Below, in pieces: positions 34,821-47,199 of a DNA stretch of 64,000 nucleotides. This DNA comes from Rosa chinensis (lineage: Eukaryota > Streptophyta > Magnoliopsida > Rosales > Rosaceae): positions 32,713,884 to 32,777,883 of the forward strand of contig NC_037093.1 of assembly GCF_002994745.2 (NCBI RefSeq), read 5' to 3'. Position 1 is the first letter of the stretch; every line of letters starts with the position of its first letter. Made by a program: the position numbers and the translations under genes. The notes beneath the pieces are model-generated. The model was given only the letters and a program-made list of their open reading frames with translations. It was not told where the DNA came from and did no database searches.

Positions 34821-35181
34821 ATCTCTACTGTTGAACCTGGGTTACTCCTCAACAGCTCCTTGTTATAACTAGCCAGCTTGTTGTACTTCTCTATATAATG
34901 CCCATCATTCATCTCTTTACTTTGTTCTTTTCCCCTTGAAATTGTCTGAACACTTACATCCAACTTGAGCTTCTCTTGGATATGATTCAGAATGTCTTTT
35001 CTTGACTAATCTTCATCAACCTACAGGTCTTCTTGTACCTCCTTCGCTCCTATGTGGTAGTTTAGGTGATGACTTGTTGCTAAGTGGGAACACTTGTGCT
35101 CATCTCTAAATGTCTAGATCACTAGAATTCTTAGTCCAAATTTTGCAATGTTGCTAGCATACAACCAATATAGGCAACCCC

Positions 35182-37849
35182 TGTAACGTCCCGTATCTCA
35201 ATTACCCGTTTACTAGTCATTTGGACGGTAAACGACTTTTATTTTCACTTTTACTATCGTTTCAGTACGTTTAGTGGCCCTAAAAGTTGACTTTTCGTTC
35301 GGGTCAAAATTTGAGAAAATTTCCTTTATGAAAGTTGTAGAGGGCGTTAAACCGAGCGCGTGCATATGTGGTGCGTAAAAATTGGAGTTCGTATGTGAAA
35401 GTTATAAGCGAAAGATTAAAGTTACTGTTTACGGTTACTGTTCATAGTAAGTTTCTATAAATAGCCGAGTTACTGTGGTAAGTTTCCATTTTTGGAAACC
35501 TACCCGGCTCTTTCTCTCTCCTCCCCCGACATTTCCTTCCTCTTCGGCCCGATTCTTCCTCCTCCAATTTCTCCCTCCTCCGGCCGACCCACGGCGAAAT
35601 CCGGCCATCCCCAAGCTCGTCTCCTCCCCCTTGACGCATCTGTGGTGGTATTTTGGGGAGATTTGGCCGGAGGAGCTCGATTTCACGTTGGGAAGGTAAC
35701 GATTGCAGTTTTGGGGTTTTGCCGATTTCCGGCCATTCCGGCCACCTCCGGCCACCATATTCACATCGAAGGTTCGGTTTTTGCAGGAGATTATTTTGCC
35801 TAAGGTCTTGCTTCTCAATTTGCAGTGTAGAGGTCGAATCGATCGAACCCGATTCTAGGGTTCTTGAGCTTTTCTGGAAAATTTTCACTGGCTTGATTCG
35901 ACCACTTCGAGGTAAAATTGGGTTGTGTTGTAGTTGAGAGAATCGATCAGTGTGTTGAGTAGGTGCTACTGTTAAAATATGGTGGCCATCGGAGGTAGTG
36001 GCCGCCGGCGCTTGGGGCCCACGCGCTGCCACTGTGGCGGCGCGTGGAGGCGTGTGTGGGCAGTGTTTTAATTTCAGTTTTAGCCCTTTAAATTGTATAA
36101 TTGTTGTAGAGGTTAAATATGTGATTTTGGTTAAGTTTGGGAGAAGTTTGACATGGATTATGAATTTCTGAAGTTTGGGAGTTTCGGTTGTTGAATTGTG
36201 GGAATCCGACCTTTGGATTTCCCTTGTTCCAATATGGAATACATTAATCGACGGATGGATATTAATGGTGGAATTTGGTAAGGATTGGTGAAGTTTGATT
36301 GGGTGTGGAAGAGGATTGGAGAAGTTGAGGTTATGGGTTTTGAGATTAATTATTGATTATCGTAAATAGTTATCAAATTGTTGTTTACAGATTATAATTG
36401 TGTATAGGACGTGATACCGACCTATCGCTCGACGAGGATCCTTACGCTTGGATACCACGTTAGCTGTATATCGTGAGTGGACTTTTATTTTTCAAAGATT
36501 GATGCATGCATTTATTTAAATAGTTCCGAAGTTATAAATTATTTATCAATTTACTTTCTTGAGTACACGGTTATTTTCGGAAACGGTTTTGGTTAATTGA
36601 TTTACTTGGAGATTTTATGGCGTGCGGGGTCACGTCATTAGATTATGCTTATTTTCTTTTATTCATTTATTTCCGAGGTGATTTCCGGATTTTTAGTATT
36701 TATAATATACTTATATTCGGCAATTTGAGATTCGATGAAGTTAACCTTTATACTTATTTATATCCTATTTATTTTGTTGATGAGATTATTTTGGCGTGTG
36801 GGACACGTCGTTGGAAATTCAATTACGAGAATTGGGGAAGTTTTATGGATTTATATGGTTTTCGGATTTTTTTCTTTTGCCATACGTTGGGTGACTTATC
36901 ATTGCTAGCATTGATTTTCCGCCTTTGTGGCGCGGTGATGGGATCACCGTAGCCCTCCGCCTTTGTGGCGCAGGTTACTGTCTTTGTGACAGTAATTCTG
37001 TAGCCCGGTATCCTATCGCTACACTTAGTGGCGTAAGGGTATATTACGGGAGTCATGGGAGTATTTTTAGCCTGGGAGGCTATCACCCAAGCCTGGGAGG
37101 CTCACTCGTATGGCTATCGCCTTCCCCTACTCACTGTACTACTTAAGCTAGCGGGGCTAGCTCGATTTTTGTTTAACCAGCGGGGCTGGTCTTGTTTTCC
37201 TTGAGTATCAGAGTTCCAACTTTTTCTTTTAAATCATATGTGACTAGCGGGGCTAGTCGGTTTTTATGAGTGGAACTCCTCTTGTTTTATTTTTGTAAAT
37301 CCTTGCATGCATCGGGAATTTCTAAAGGAAATAAATGTAGGAAAGTATAAAATCCACTTGGTTTATATTTGTTTATTTTTGTCCACTCACACTAATGTTT
37401 TTATGTACTTTTCCCTGGGCCCTTTGGTTTCAAATGCCCAGTTCGCAGTGTAGCTGTTCGGCTTTAGGAGTTGAGGCTTAGCACCACCGCTGTCATCTAT
37501 CCCTCGTAGGTTAATTGCTAACCTACTTTGTGTATCATTATTTCTTTTGGTTCTAGATTGCTCTGATAACCTTGAGTATTTTGTACTAATATTGTAACCT
37601 ATGACTTGGTTGTAATTTGAGTTATTGGATAATTTGGTACTCTAAATTGTGAAGTTGTGCGGTTTTGGGAGCAGGGTGGCTCCAAGAGTTTTTGGGAGGG
37701 TTGTTTTGAAGTGAAATTGAAATGCTACAGGTTTTGGGTTACCCATTTTTAAGGGAGGTTATGCCGAAATTTTTGGTAAACCTTCTTTAAAGGTGGGTCC
37801 CGCAGGGCCACTTCGGGTTCCAGGGTGGAATCCGGGGCGGACCCTGTCA
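35182..37849 (+). repeat. Solo Tekay/Del-type LTR (2,668 bp)
   Basis: Starts TGTAACGTCCCGTATCTC and ends GGGGCGGACCCTGTCA, flanked by a perfect 5-bp duplication ACCCC (35177-35181 and 37850-37854). A TATA box CTATAAATAG lies near 35454, and a GACGTGATACCGACC-type block typical of these LTRs lies near 36410. Around 36900-37270 it has degenerate repeats (CCTTTGTGGCGC; AGCGGGGCTAG in several copies). It contains no internal element sequence, so it formed by LTR-LTR recombination. Open frames inside (35475-35937, 36617-36952) are judged chance. Confidence 0.9.
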
Positions 37850-38444
37850 ACCCCATTGACACATAACCTCAATCGTCTTTATTGTGTTCTTCTGAAACCA
37901 CAAACCTCTTCTTTGGACTAGTGCACATTCCCTCACTGCTTCCTTAAGCACTTCAGAGTTTGTAAATATTGACTAACCGCAAATTTTGGGTTCTTCATAT
38001 CTATCCTTCTATTCTAAAACTTCAACTTAATACTTCTCCAAGTAGGCATGGGGAGTGGATTCCCTTCTTCATCTTTTTCAGTCTCAAATTCTCTCAGGCT
38101 TTCTGGATCTTCATTTGATTCACCACCATGATCACTGCATTCACCCTTGAATTCCATGTCTTCAAACTCTTCAACAACCCTTAGATTTTCCACCTTTTCT
38201 TCAAATTGAACATCATTTTCAAAATCAACTAAATCATAATCACTGTCCACATAGAAATCATAACCATCTGAGCTTGAATCAGTATTCTCTACCTGCTCAT
38301 AAACTTTTACCCTTTTGTTCATGGTGATGTACCTTCGCTTCTTAGTTTGTCTCCCCTACTTCTTAGCAACATGTCTACCCTTCTTGCTCTTCTCAGCCTC
38401 AAATGCAAACATCTTGCCATTCTCAGCCCCAATAAACCTCTTAC

Positions 38445-39860
38445 CACTATGCCAAAAAAGCTATCAGATGACACACATTAGACCACCAAGCAAGGTTCTA
38501 AAAAACTCTAGGCGCTAGTCGGGCGGTGACCTGAGGGCTAGAGCGCCTAGGAGCCTAGGCGGGGACTAGGTGGTTTTTATTTTTTTAATTTTTAAATTAT
38601 TTTTATGACATAAAATTAAAAAATAATAGTATTAAAAGTCCAACAATTAATTCAAAGTAGTTAAAATAGGAAAAAACAAATGTTATGAACTAATAATCAC
38701 ACTTATTATTAACAATAAAAAAATAACATGACATATGTCACCTATTTATTGGGTCTCTAGGCAACTCTATATGTCCTATTATAGACTTTAGCACAGATGA
38801 TTCCAAAATCTAATTAAACCCAACATCAATTTGGGTCTCACAGCTTTCTTCGAACTCATCTGTGCCAAACTCCTAAAATCCCCAATTTCAATCAAAAACC
38901 CTAACTCTTTATCTTGCAATTCTACAAATTGAAAAATTCAACCAACATCTGCGATATCTAGTATTTCACTCATCAAATATTCTCCATTTCTTCCTGACTC
39001 GATCCCCTTATCAACTTAATCTCCAAGAGTATAGCTTCAATTCCCTGAATCTGTCATGGCTGGCCACAATCAAAGATCAAAAGCCATCGGAAAATTGGAT
39101 TCCGAAAATGATGTGTGATGATGGCAATGCACCAGAAAACCATTCTACATCCTCATACGCTGTGTTTCTATGCTTCTCTCTGCTCACACGACTACTCTGT
39201 GTCTTGATGCTTCAGATTAGGAATATGATTTTGTGATAGAGATTAGAGGTGTTGTAATAATTATTATTTTGCATTTCCTCAAGCGTTGGATTGAGATTTG
39301 TAGCAAATATTGTGGTTCTTTTCTTGATTTTAATCATCAGAAAGTCTTGGGGAGTTGCTTATTTCTGTGCTGATCGAGAAGTAGAAGAGCAGGCCGCCTA
39401 GCGCCCAGTCAACGCCCAGGCCGCCCAATACCCGCCTAGGCCCCCTAGGCGCCCGCCGAAAGCCATCCTGATTTATGGAGTCAACTAGCCCAAAATAAGG
39501 GCAGTCACCTCACGTCAAGCGCCTAGGCGGCGGCCCAGAACGATTTTTAGAACGTTGCAGACGACAGAAGGACGATTTTCTGTCGTCTGAAAGATAAATT
39601 AAATGTGTTGTCTGAATACACAAAGAAACCATACTTGTTTCATTTTGAAAATATGGTCAGATTCAGACAACACTAATATGTCGTTGTAAAAGATGAAAAT
39701 ATTTCATATCTAACCTCAGCAAAAATTTTGGAATTTCCTCCAGCTACATTAAGTGCTTTCCCTTTCAAAGGTCCCAAACCCTAGCTCAAAAGTCAATAGG
39801 GTGATATTCAGACATCATTTTTAAGAAATTGTGTTGTCTGAATAGCCTGAGTTTGACTTT
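38445..39860 (+). mobile_element. CACTA left terminus (CACTATGCC type)
   Basis: CACTATGCCAAAAAAGC at 38445 abruptly ends the MuDR reading frame. It is followed by TCAGATGACACACATTAGAC, then the hAT-type insertion, then CAGACGACAGAAGGACG with further TCAGACAACA/TGTTGTCTGA copies to about 39850, a subterminal inverted motif. TAC (38442-38444) would be half of a 3-bp duplication. I found no matching right terminus (GGCATAGTG) in the window. Confidence 0.7.
38491..39557. mobile_element. hAT-type non-autonomous element with GC-rich ends, copy 2
   Basis: Ends are CAAGGTTCTAAAAAAC on the left and, inverted, CAACGTTCTAAAAATCG on the right. Blocks of GGCGCTAGTCGGGCGG and GCCTAGGCGGCGGC sit beside each end, as in the copy at 10619-11879. 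The interior differs from copy 1 except for the terminal ~100 bp. The 8-bp flanks are not identical (a shifted comparison AGACCACC/AGACGACA agrees at six of eight), so the duplication has decayed or the left end carries extra bases. Confidence 0.75.
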
Positions 39861-41968
39861 TCTTTTAGTCTTTTTTGACATAACTGCAAAACACTTCGTG
39901 TTCCCACACTCAGCAACTCTGTCTAAAACTGAGACCAAAAACTCGACAAACACTCCGTCTCTCTTTCTGCTATGCTCTCTTCTCATCTAACCTCAAAACC
40001 CGGACTGTGTCAGCACTAGTTTTCTTCGACAATCACAGAACAAACTCATCTCCATGTCAATCACTTTTTGTAACAAACACTGAGAAACCTCTCTCTCTCA
40101 GGTGTTCGCTCATGTTAATATTCAAAGTATTGATTTCATTGGTCTCTCTAAACCAACCAAACCTATTGTTTCATTATTGTTGTTAAGTCATTCGATTCAC
40201 TATTATTTGATTTAGGGTTTCAATTGGATTCATTTTGGGTTTTAGGGCTTTATCTGGAATTCAATTTGGCGATTTAGGGCACCGACCACATCAACTGTCT
40301 CACCAGTAACTCTTGCTCCGGCGACACTCGTCTCTCCAGTGGCTTACCCATCCACAAATGGGTGGTCACCAATTCAAGCTCTAGCCACCCGTTTCTCATC
40401 TATAAGAGGTTTGCTTAAATGTTAGCCATTCTCCATTAAGAACAGCTACTTCGACGATTTGATTTGATCCCTCGGACATCAAATCGAGAGGTTCATTTAC
40501 AAGAGGTTTGCTCAACTGGGTATTGTTTCTAACCATGTCTAAAACTTACTGTCTATTTTTCTTTTCAATTGCCCTGAATATTTAATTTGTAGTTATTGTT
40601 TAGAACTCTGAATTGTTACTTTTCTTGTTCAAAGTTTGGATCTTTCTTATCTAAGCATGTAGCTGTAGTTGTGGCTGTTTGAATTTGTAAGCTTTTTCTA
40701 ATCTGGTTCTTAGAGTTTGATTATGATTCTGGTGTACAACTTTGAATTCTTGCATATCTTGATGAAAGCTAGGATTTTTGTTATCTAGGCATGTGGGTGT
40801 AGTTGTGGTTATTTCAAATTGTATTAAAGTTAAGGGATTTTTACTTATTTACAGGTTGATAAATTTAGATTCTCTTTGGCTAGATTGTATAGTAGGTAGA
40901 GTTGTGAGAATGTTTGTTGGGGTAACCTGGCCTTAAAGAGATACAGAGCTGAGCTAAATACTTTGGGAAAGGCAGAACATGCCACTGATCATTGCCTTCT
41001 GCTAACTGTACTGAGTTTGCTAGGTACAAACCAATATTTCATTTCCCTTCTGACATGGACATGCTGTTGTTAATCTTACACAAGCTCCATTTGGATTCTT
41101 TGACATGTCTATTAGTTTTCAAATGTTCATTAAGAAGGATAGAATAAGATAACATGATTGCCACATGTTGATGCCCTAAGATAACGTTTTTACATGTTTT
41201 TGTGATGATTTTTTCAATTCTGAAATGGGAAAAGACCAATATTCCTATACCTATATTTGCAAGCAAGAGCTGCGTGTATAGCTATTCTCTTTATGGCTTT
41301 ATGTTACTAGTTCCGAAACAACATGTTGACAATATTACTATGAATGTCCCGAACTTCTTTCTTTTCTACATCAGCAGCAATTGAGCAATTTGACTTCGAT
41401 TTGTATACTTGTTTTCCGTAAGGCAGATTAAATTCATATATGTGTTGATTGAGACGATTACTAGTCATTTGGAAATTTATATATGTGTGAACAATTATGC
41501 AGGCATATGATAAAAGGGAAAAGTAAAGAAGCTTTCATTGCATAGATATCAAGTACGTCAACAAGGTATACTAAGTAATGTCATACCCTAATATCATTGA
41601 ACTTCTCTTTTCATAGTTACAGTCTGAAATACATGTTAGTATGTGGTTTTGCAAGATCAAATTATTTCATACTTAAATCAGCCAAATAGGCTCTGTAACT
41701 ATGCTATATCCAGAATTTATGGAGGATGGTGGGCTGCACTACATCATAGTCTAAAGTGTTATTATGACTTAACAGGTCATATAAAGAGCAAGGAGAGGTA
41801 ATTGCAACAGCAGTAGAACAAGTTCACCTCTTCCTCCTCGGAAACCATAGGTAATACTAGCATCTCTATAAGAAGGCAAAGTTAAATTTGAGTTCTCTTG
41901 TTCTGGCTCAAAATAACAGATATATAAATGTCTTTGAGCTTTGTTAATGGTTTATTTTAATCTGTTGA
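39861..41968 (+). other. CACTA 5' interior, no clear gene
   Basis: The part at 39880-40090 looks like a promoter/leader (pyrimidine-rich, CTCTCTCTCAG then GT). The rest, to 41960, is AT-rich with possible intron-like stretches. I see no reliable exon until the TNP2 C-terminal reading begins near 41969. Confidence 0.4.
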
Positions 41969-43038
41969 GGGTTGCATAGCTGAGAGCTACCTTGGAGAAG
42001 AATCTGTTGAGTTTTGCTCCGAGTTTTTACAACAATGTAGTTCAGTTGGTGTTCCTAAGGGTGCATCTAAGGTCTCTGGCCCACTTTCGGGTGCGAAGCT
42101 GAAGTCAATAGATGAAGAAGTGAGAGACCAGGCACATCTCCATGTGTTGTTCAATAATGCTGAGGTGGATCCATATAGAAAGTAAGTATTTTTAGCAAGT
42201 ATGATTTCTCTCGCATCTTCTTTGAATATGATCATTATTATCGCATTTCTAATTTTATATCTACTGCAGGACACATAAGAAGATTGTGGAGCAGCAATAC
42301 GGAGGAAAAAAGAAGAGCAAAAAGTGGCTACAAAGTGAGCACAATCGCACCTTTGCCGATTGGTTTCAATCCAAGGTGTCAGCTGAACTTAAGTGTAGAC
42401 CAAACAATGTCTCTCATACAGTGAGGTGGCTGGCTGGAAAACCAAGTTTTACAGTTTTTACTTATGAAGCCTATCGATATAATGGAGCTAAATACTTCAC
42501 AAAGCAGAGAGACAATGCTAGAGCTGTCTAAAATAGTGGGGTGTCCTTAGTGGCTAAGACGATGCAGTTATCGAGTGCCAAGGATAAAAATCTGGTGGAG
42601 AGTGATATGACTTTTTATGGGTTTATTGAAGAGATTTGGGAGCTCGATTATCATGATTTTAAAGCTCCCTTGTTTTTGTGTCAATGGGCAGAGAATGAAA
42701 AAGGAATTAAACAAGATGAGTTTGGTTTCACATTAGTCAACTTTAATCGGCAAGGCCACAGAAATGATAAATTTGCTTCTACTGGTCAAGTGAAACAAGT
42801 TTTCTACGTTGAAGATCCCCTTGATGCTGACTGGTCCGTTGTGCTAACGACCCCGAACAGAGATTATCATGATTCTTTCCATGACGATGATCTAGGGGAC
42901 ACCATCATGGAAGTACAACCATTCTGTGTAGAAATTCCATATTGTGAGGAAGATGAGAATGAGGATGATTCCACTTACATAAGAGCGAATGTTGAGGGGT
43001 TTTGGGTTCAGCAGTTCACCACTGCAAGAGAACAATAG
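41969..43038 (+). pseudogene. CACTA TNP2 C-terminal remnant (DUF4218 end and DUF4216)
   Basis: First exon: GCIAESYLGEESVEFCSEFL, the usual end of the DUF4218 domain, then LHVLFNNAEVDPY. A GT-AG intron at 42182-42269 is spliced in phase (RK joined to THKK). The second exon reads FADWFQSKVSAELKCRPNNV, FTVFTYEAYRYNG, then an in-frame TAA at 42529, then the DUF4216-type block YGFIEEIWELDYHDFKAPLF, DEFGFTLVNFNRQGHRNDKF and VFYVEDPLDADWSVVL. It stops at 43038. The N-terminal three quarters of the transposase are missing and one stop interrupts the rest, so it is not functional. Confidence 0.88.
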
Positions 43039-43316
43039 AGGTTTCCATTTTGTATGGTATTTGGTGCCTTCTACTTTTTTATTTCTGTTTTATAAGACTT
43101 TGAAACAAATTTGTGATTTATATAACTGCATTAGTTTGTGATACTCTTGTTGCATTAGTTTGTGATTTATATAACTGCATTAAACCTCCACACTTTGTTG
43201 CCTTCTGATGGTCTTTTGATGTACATCATGTTGCTGTTGTATCTTGCTGCAATTTACTCTTTTGTTTCCCTTATATAGCATTTTCTTTATCAATTGTGAA
43301 CATATTGCAGGTAGCA

Positions 43317-46300
43317 ATGGGTTCCAAGAAGGGAATTCGCAAATCTCCAAGAGGCAAAAAAATCAAAGAAAAAGAAAGATGAGGAGACTTCTCAACCTGA
43401 GACTGATGAAGTGCTTGAAGAAAAAGACGATTCTATATCAGCCAACACTGTCACGAGCACTGAATCAGCTGCTGCTAGAGGGAAGCGAAATGTGGTTGCC
43501 ATGTACAAGGTCTTGGTCAAGAAAGCTTTGGGAAAAAAGTTTAAAGTGACATACACCGACACGGGCAATCTAAATGGATCAATAAGGCACACTCTGCAGT
43601 CTTATATAGGAATGTTGGCGCGGACTAAGGTGCCCATCAACATTTTAAGCTGGCCCAACGTGGACGGTGACTTGAAGGATAAACTTTGGCTCGATGTTAA
43701 GGTAATGATTTATAGTTTTCATTGTCATTATCATGTTTTGCTCATTTATATTGATGTGCTATTGTCATTGAAATGGTGCTGATGGGCATTTGAATCTATA
43801 TTAATATTGAAATCAATTTGATACACTAAGCTGTAGTCACTGAATGTTTTATCTTTAATGCATAGGATACATTCAAGGTCGCCCCTGAAAGTAAGAAACT
43901 GGTATCGACATCTGCTGGCACTAAATGGAGAGCATTCAAGACCATGTTAACAAGAAAATATGTGCTCCCATACTTAGGAAAGAAGAAGAAGTTGAGAAAG
44001 CCACCAAGTCAATATGCATTTGTTGGGAGGCAGCCATGGAGGCAATTTGTGAAAGAGAGGACTACCGAGAAATGGCTGGTAATTATACTTTATGAAGTGA
44101 ACTCTTATGCAAAATTTGTGATTTATATGTGACTGAGACAATTAATGGTCTTGTTTTTTTTGTTTTTTTTGTTTTTTTTTGCAGGAACTACATAATAAAC
44201 AAAGTGAAAGAGTTCGGAAGAGAAAATATCATCATCGATTATCAAGAAAAGGATATATTGGACTAGAAGAGGAGCTGGTTGTAATCTGTTTGTCCTTTGT
44301 ATTTTTGGTTTCCATTTTTATGAGCTTATTGATATCTATCAAGTGAATTGTATAGTGTATTTACAAAGAGTTTTAATCTGTGGACAGAAAAAGACTTTGC
44401 CTGAAGGAGAGGTAATAGATCGTGCAATTATGTGGAAGAAAGCCCGTCAACGTAAAGATGGGGACATAGATGAAGAGGCTAGAGCTGTGGTGACAAAGAT
44501 AGTAAGTGCCCGTTAACTAGAAAAACATTGATATAGCTGCTGATTATTAGGATGAATTTTTGTAAGTAGTGTAATTTTTGGCTTATTTTCCCCATATGTA
44601 GCTAATCTGTCTATATCTTATTAGGATGATTTGTTGGAGAAGAAAAGTAAGGGTGAGCTTGAGATTTCAGGGAGTAGTGATGTTCTTTCTGAAGCATTAG
44701 AAACTCCTGAACACTCGGGTAGGGTGAGGGGTGTTGGAGGCTTCATCAATCCCTCCACATACTTTAAACTTCCGAAGCTGAAAAGTTTAGAATTACCAAG
44801 GCAGACTTACTAGCACGTGATAGAGAGCATGATAGAAAGTTGGAGGAGACAAAGAAAATGTTCACTGCACAGCAAGCAAAGGTAGAAGAGCTCTTAAATA
44901 AAAGGATTGCTGCATTAGAAGCAATGATAACAGGGAAGACACCCAACACTCCACCTTTGAATGTCCATGTTGTGGGAGACTGTAGAATTTCCCCTATATC
45001 GGATAAAGGAAGTATCCATGATAGAACACTAAATACCTCAAATAATCTTGATGAAGCCAAGGTGAAAGAAGAGGTTCAGGACTGCGAGGTTGTTCCTCCC
45101 CCTACTGAAATGGTAACTATATATTATTTTAATTCCAGTTCCATGATTTTTACTTTCATGTTATTTCTGAAATATGTTTACATTGGGCACTATTTGCATT
45201 TGGTTCTTCATCTAGGGTGGCACATGTGAGTTAACAATGGATACCATCAGCAACATAGTTGCTTTTGGTACCGTATTTGAGGATGAGGATGTTAATAGGA
45301 TGATACATGGAGTTCTGTTGAAAGAGGGGTGTGTTAGGGTGTCAGTGGATGGGGCCATTCAAGCTGAAGCACGACTTCCTTTCCCAATGGAGGGTGAGAT
45401 GGGATTGGTTGGCCAAGCTATTGGAAGTCATGTGGCTTGGCCTGAGGAGCTTGTTATTCGAATAGTGAATAAGGTAAGGACCTAAATCTGATCTGCATAT
45501 TGTTGTTTGAAGTGAGTGTGAGTTGTTGAAGAAATTTATTTAGTAGGATCTGCTTCATTTTGCCACTGTAGGATGCGTTAATTAAAGTCAATTTCATTAA
45601 ATAATGATGTGATTTAATTTATATGCTAATAGAAAAAGAAAAGGAAGATGGATTTTGTCAAACAATTGTTTGATCAAGCTGAGCTAAACTCATTTGTACC
45701 GAAGCGCTGCAAATTATTGTATAAACATGCCAAAACTATTATGAGCCAAACTAGTGAGTCGATAAGCACGGTGTTGGACGATAAAGTCTTCGGGTTACAC
45801 AAAGAGCTCTTCATATTGACTGAGAATGTCACTGATCTTTTAGAAATGAAGAAGATTGGCCAAGGAGTGATAGCAGCATACATGGCGTAAGAACATTCTT
45901 ACTCAACACCCAAACTTTGATTTTAAATGTCCAAAGTTTCAGCAATTTAATTAGTCTATTTTGACACAGGCACCTACATGAAACTCTTACTGAGAGAGAT
46001 GAGTTGGACACCTTTGCATTCATTGATCCTGCAGCCACATATAATTGTGAGAGATCGGGATTTGGTCCTTACTTAGTGGATCGGTTGAAAGAGGGAAAGG
46101 CTGATAGTATATTCTTTATGCCCTACAATCCGGGGTAAGTATTCTTTTTATACTTTTAGTGGTCAGCTGCATTCTGCTTGGTTAGTTGCATCATGTGGGC
46201 TATGAAATAATGTAGGGAACATTGGATTTTGACAATCATTTGGGAGGATGAAGTCTACATCTTAGACCCTTTGCCAAAACCGGTCCATTACACGGCATGG

Positions 46301-46737
46301 GAAACTGCAGTGATGAAGTAAGCAATGTTATGCTTCTTCATTTTAATTTATTTTTCACCAAGTAACATTTCTGCTGAAACTTGACACACTTGGTGGTGCA
46401 TGCAGTGCGGTTAAAAGTTACAATGCTGAAAAGGGGAGGGCTAACAAAGTGCCTAAATTAAGACTACTCCCGGTAAGCATTGTATATGTGGTTGATTGAG
46501 TTATAATATTTGATTTAGAGTGATAAAGTCTTTCGAATTTAATAACGTGAATAAATAGGGCGTAGCTAAACAACCGGGAAGAATTGAGTGTGGCTACTAT
46601 GTTATGCAGTACATGAAGGATATTATTAATGATGACACACTTTCCTTTTCGACCAAGGTATACGTATTAGGAATTAACAGAAACTTTGGTTTAAATATTA
46701 GCGCATTTCATTATGACTTACATTGATATATGTTTGT

Positions 46738-46778
<41 letters not shown>

Positions 46779-46874
46779 TTGTAGTGGGCGGTAAAGACTC
46801 GGAAAGAATATACCCAACAACAACTTGACGAGGTGCGCATGGAGGTGGCCGACTACTTGCAGACCTTGTTGTAG
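43317..46874 (+). pseudogene. CACTA TNPA/DUF8039-Ulp1 cysteine protease gene, 12 exons, near-intact
   Basis: Twelve exons with GT-AG introns, the first after the acceptor at 43310; exon ends include about 43701, 44079, 44502, 45111, 45474, 45887, 46134, 46319, 46470 and 46656. Order: Lys-rich start (MGSKKGIRKSPRG), plant transposase (Ptta/En/Spm) domain (NGSIRHTLQSYIGMLARTKV, WRAFKTMLTRKYV), coiled coil (KADLLARDREHDRKLEETKK), DUF8039-like block (MDTISNIVAFGTVF, IGSHVAWPEELV), then a C48/Ulp1 peptidase. The peptidase keeps His in GEHWIL, Asp in ILDPLP, Gln-side RIECGYYVMQY with Cys. Two frame shifts (an A7 run near 43355; near 44770) break it. Ulp1 domains cut SUMO; their role in transposons is unknown. 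Splicing phases agree at eight joins checked. Confidence 0.85.
46738..46779 (+). repeat. GT/AT microsatellite in last intron of the Ulp1 gene
   Basis: A run of about ten GT units followed by about eleven AT units, within the intron before the last exon. Confidence 0.9.
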
Positions 46875-47006
46875 AATCTGACTAGGATGGGGATTTTGAG
46901 TAAGGCTAGATAGCTTTTGGTTCACTTTGACTACTTACAGACCTTGTTGTAGATTCTGACTAGGATGAGGATTTTGAGTAAGGCTAGATAGCTTTTGGTT
47001 CACTTT
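46851..47006 (+). repeat. 78-bp tandem duplication spanning the Ulp1 stop codon
   Basis: Two direct copies (46851-46928 and 46929-47006) begin GACTACTTGCAGACC / GACTACTTACAGACC and end GCTTTTGGTTCACTTT. The first includes the last codons and stop of the Ulp1 gene, the second lies in the 3' UTR. Only a few bases differ. Confidence 0.9.
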
Positions 47007-47199
47007 TTTTGTAGTAGATGAAGTGAATGCAGCAATTATGAACAAAATTACTATATATAGGCATTGTTAGGCTAGCCTTGTAGTAGGTTAATTGGGGTTT
47101 TGTTTTGCCTATTTTGTGAACTGTCAATGATGATGATTTTGGACAAAATACCCCAATATATATTGAAATCACTTTGGTCAACTGTGGATAATGCAATAT

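Larger units (their letters stand above)
32620..38444 (-). pseudogene. MuDR-type Mutator transposase N-terminal half, cut by three insertions
   Basis: Three minus-strand pieces in order. 38444-37850: GKRFIGAENGKMFAFEAEK, then MNKRVKVYEQVE, an acidic region, and SEVLKEAVRECALVQRRG. 35181-34821: LYWLYASNIAKFG, DEHKCSHL, DVSVQTISRGKEQS, YIEKYNKLASYNKELL, NPGSTVE. 32734-32620: VRRFHRMCICLATCKKD, GCRTLIGLN, leading toward the DDE catalytic domain. These match plant MuDR transposases (MuDR N-terminal and MULE domains). When the solo LTRs and one copy of each target duplication are ignored, the frame passes through both joins without a break. The catalytic part and the extreme N-terminus are missing: they would lie beyond the Tekay element and the CACTA end. 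Confidence 0.88.

Noticed and set aside
35442..36032. Arg/Gly-rich minus-strand and Pro-rich plus-strand frames
   Set aside because: They lie wholly inside a solo LTR with exact borders and overlap each other; chance frames in GC-rich LTR sequence.
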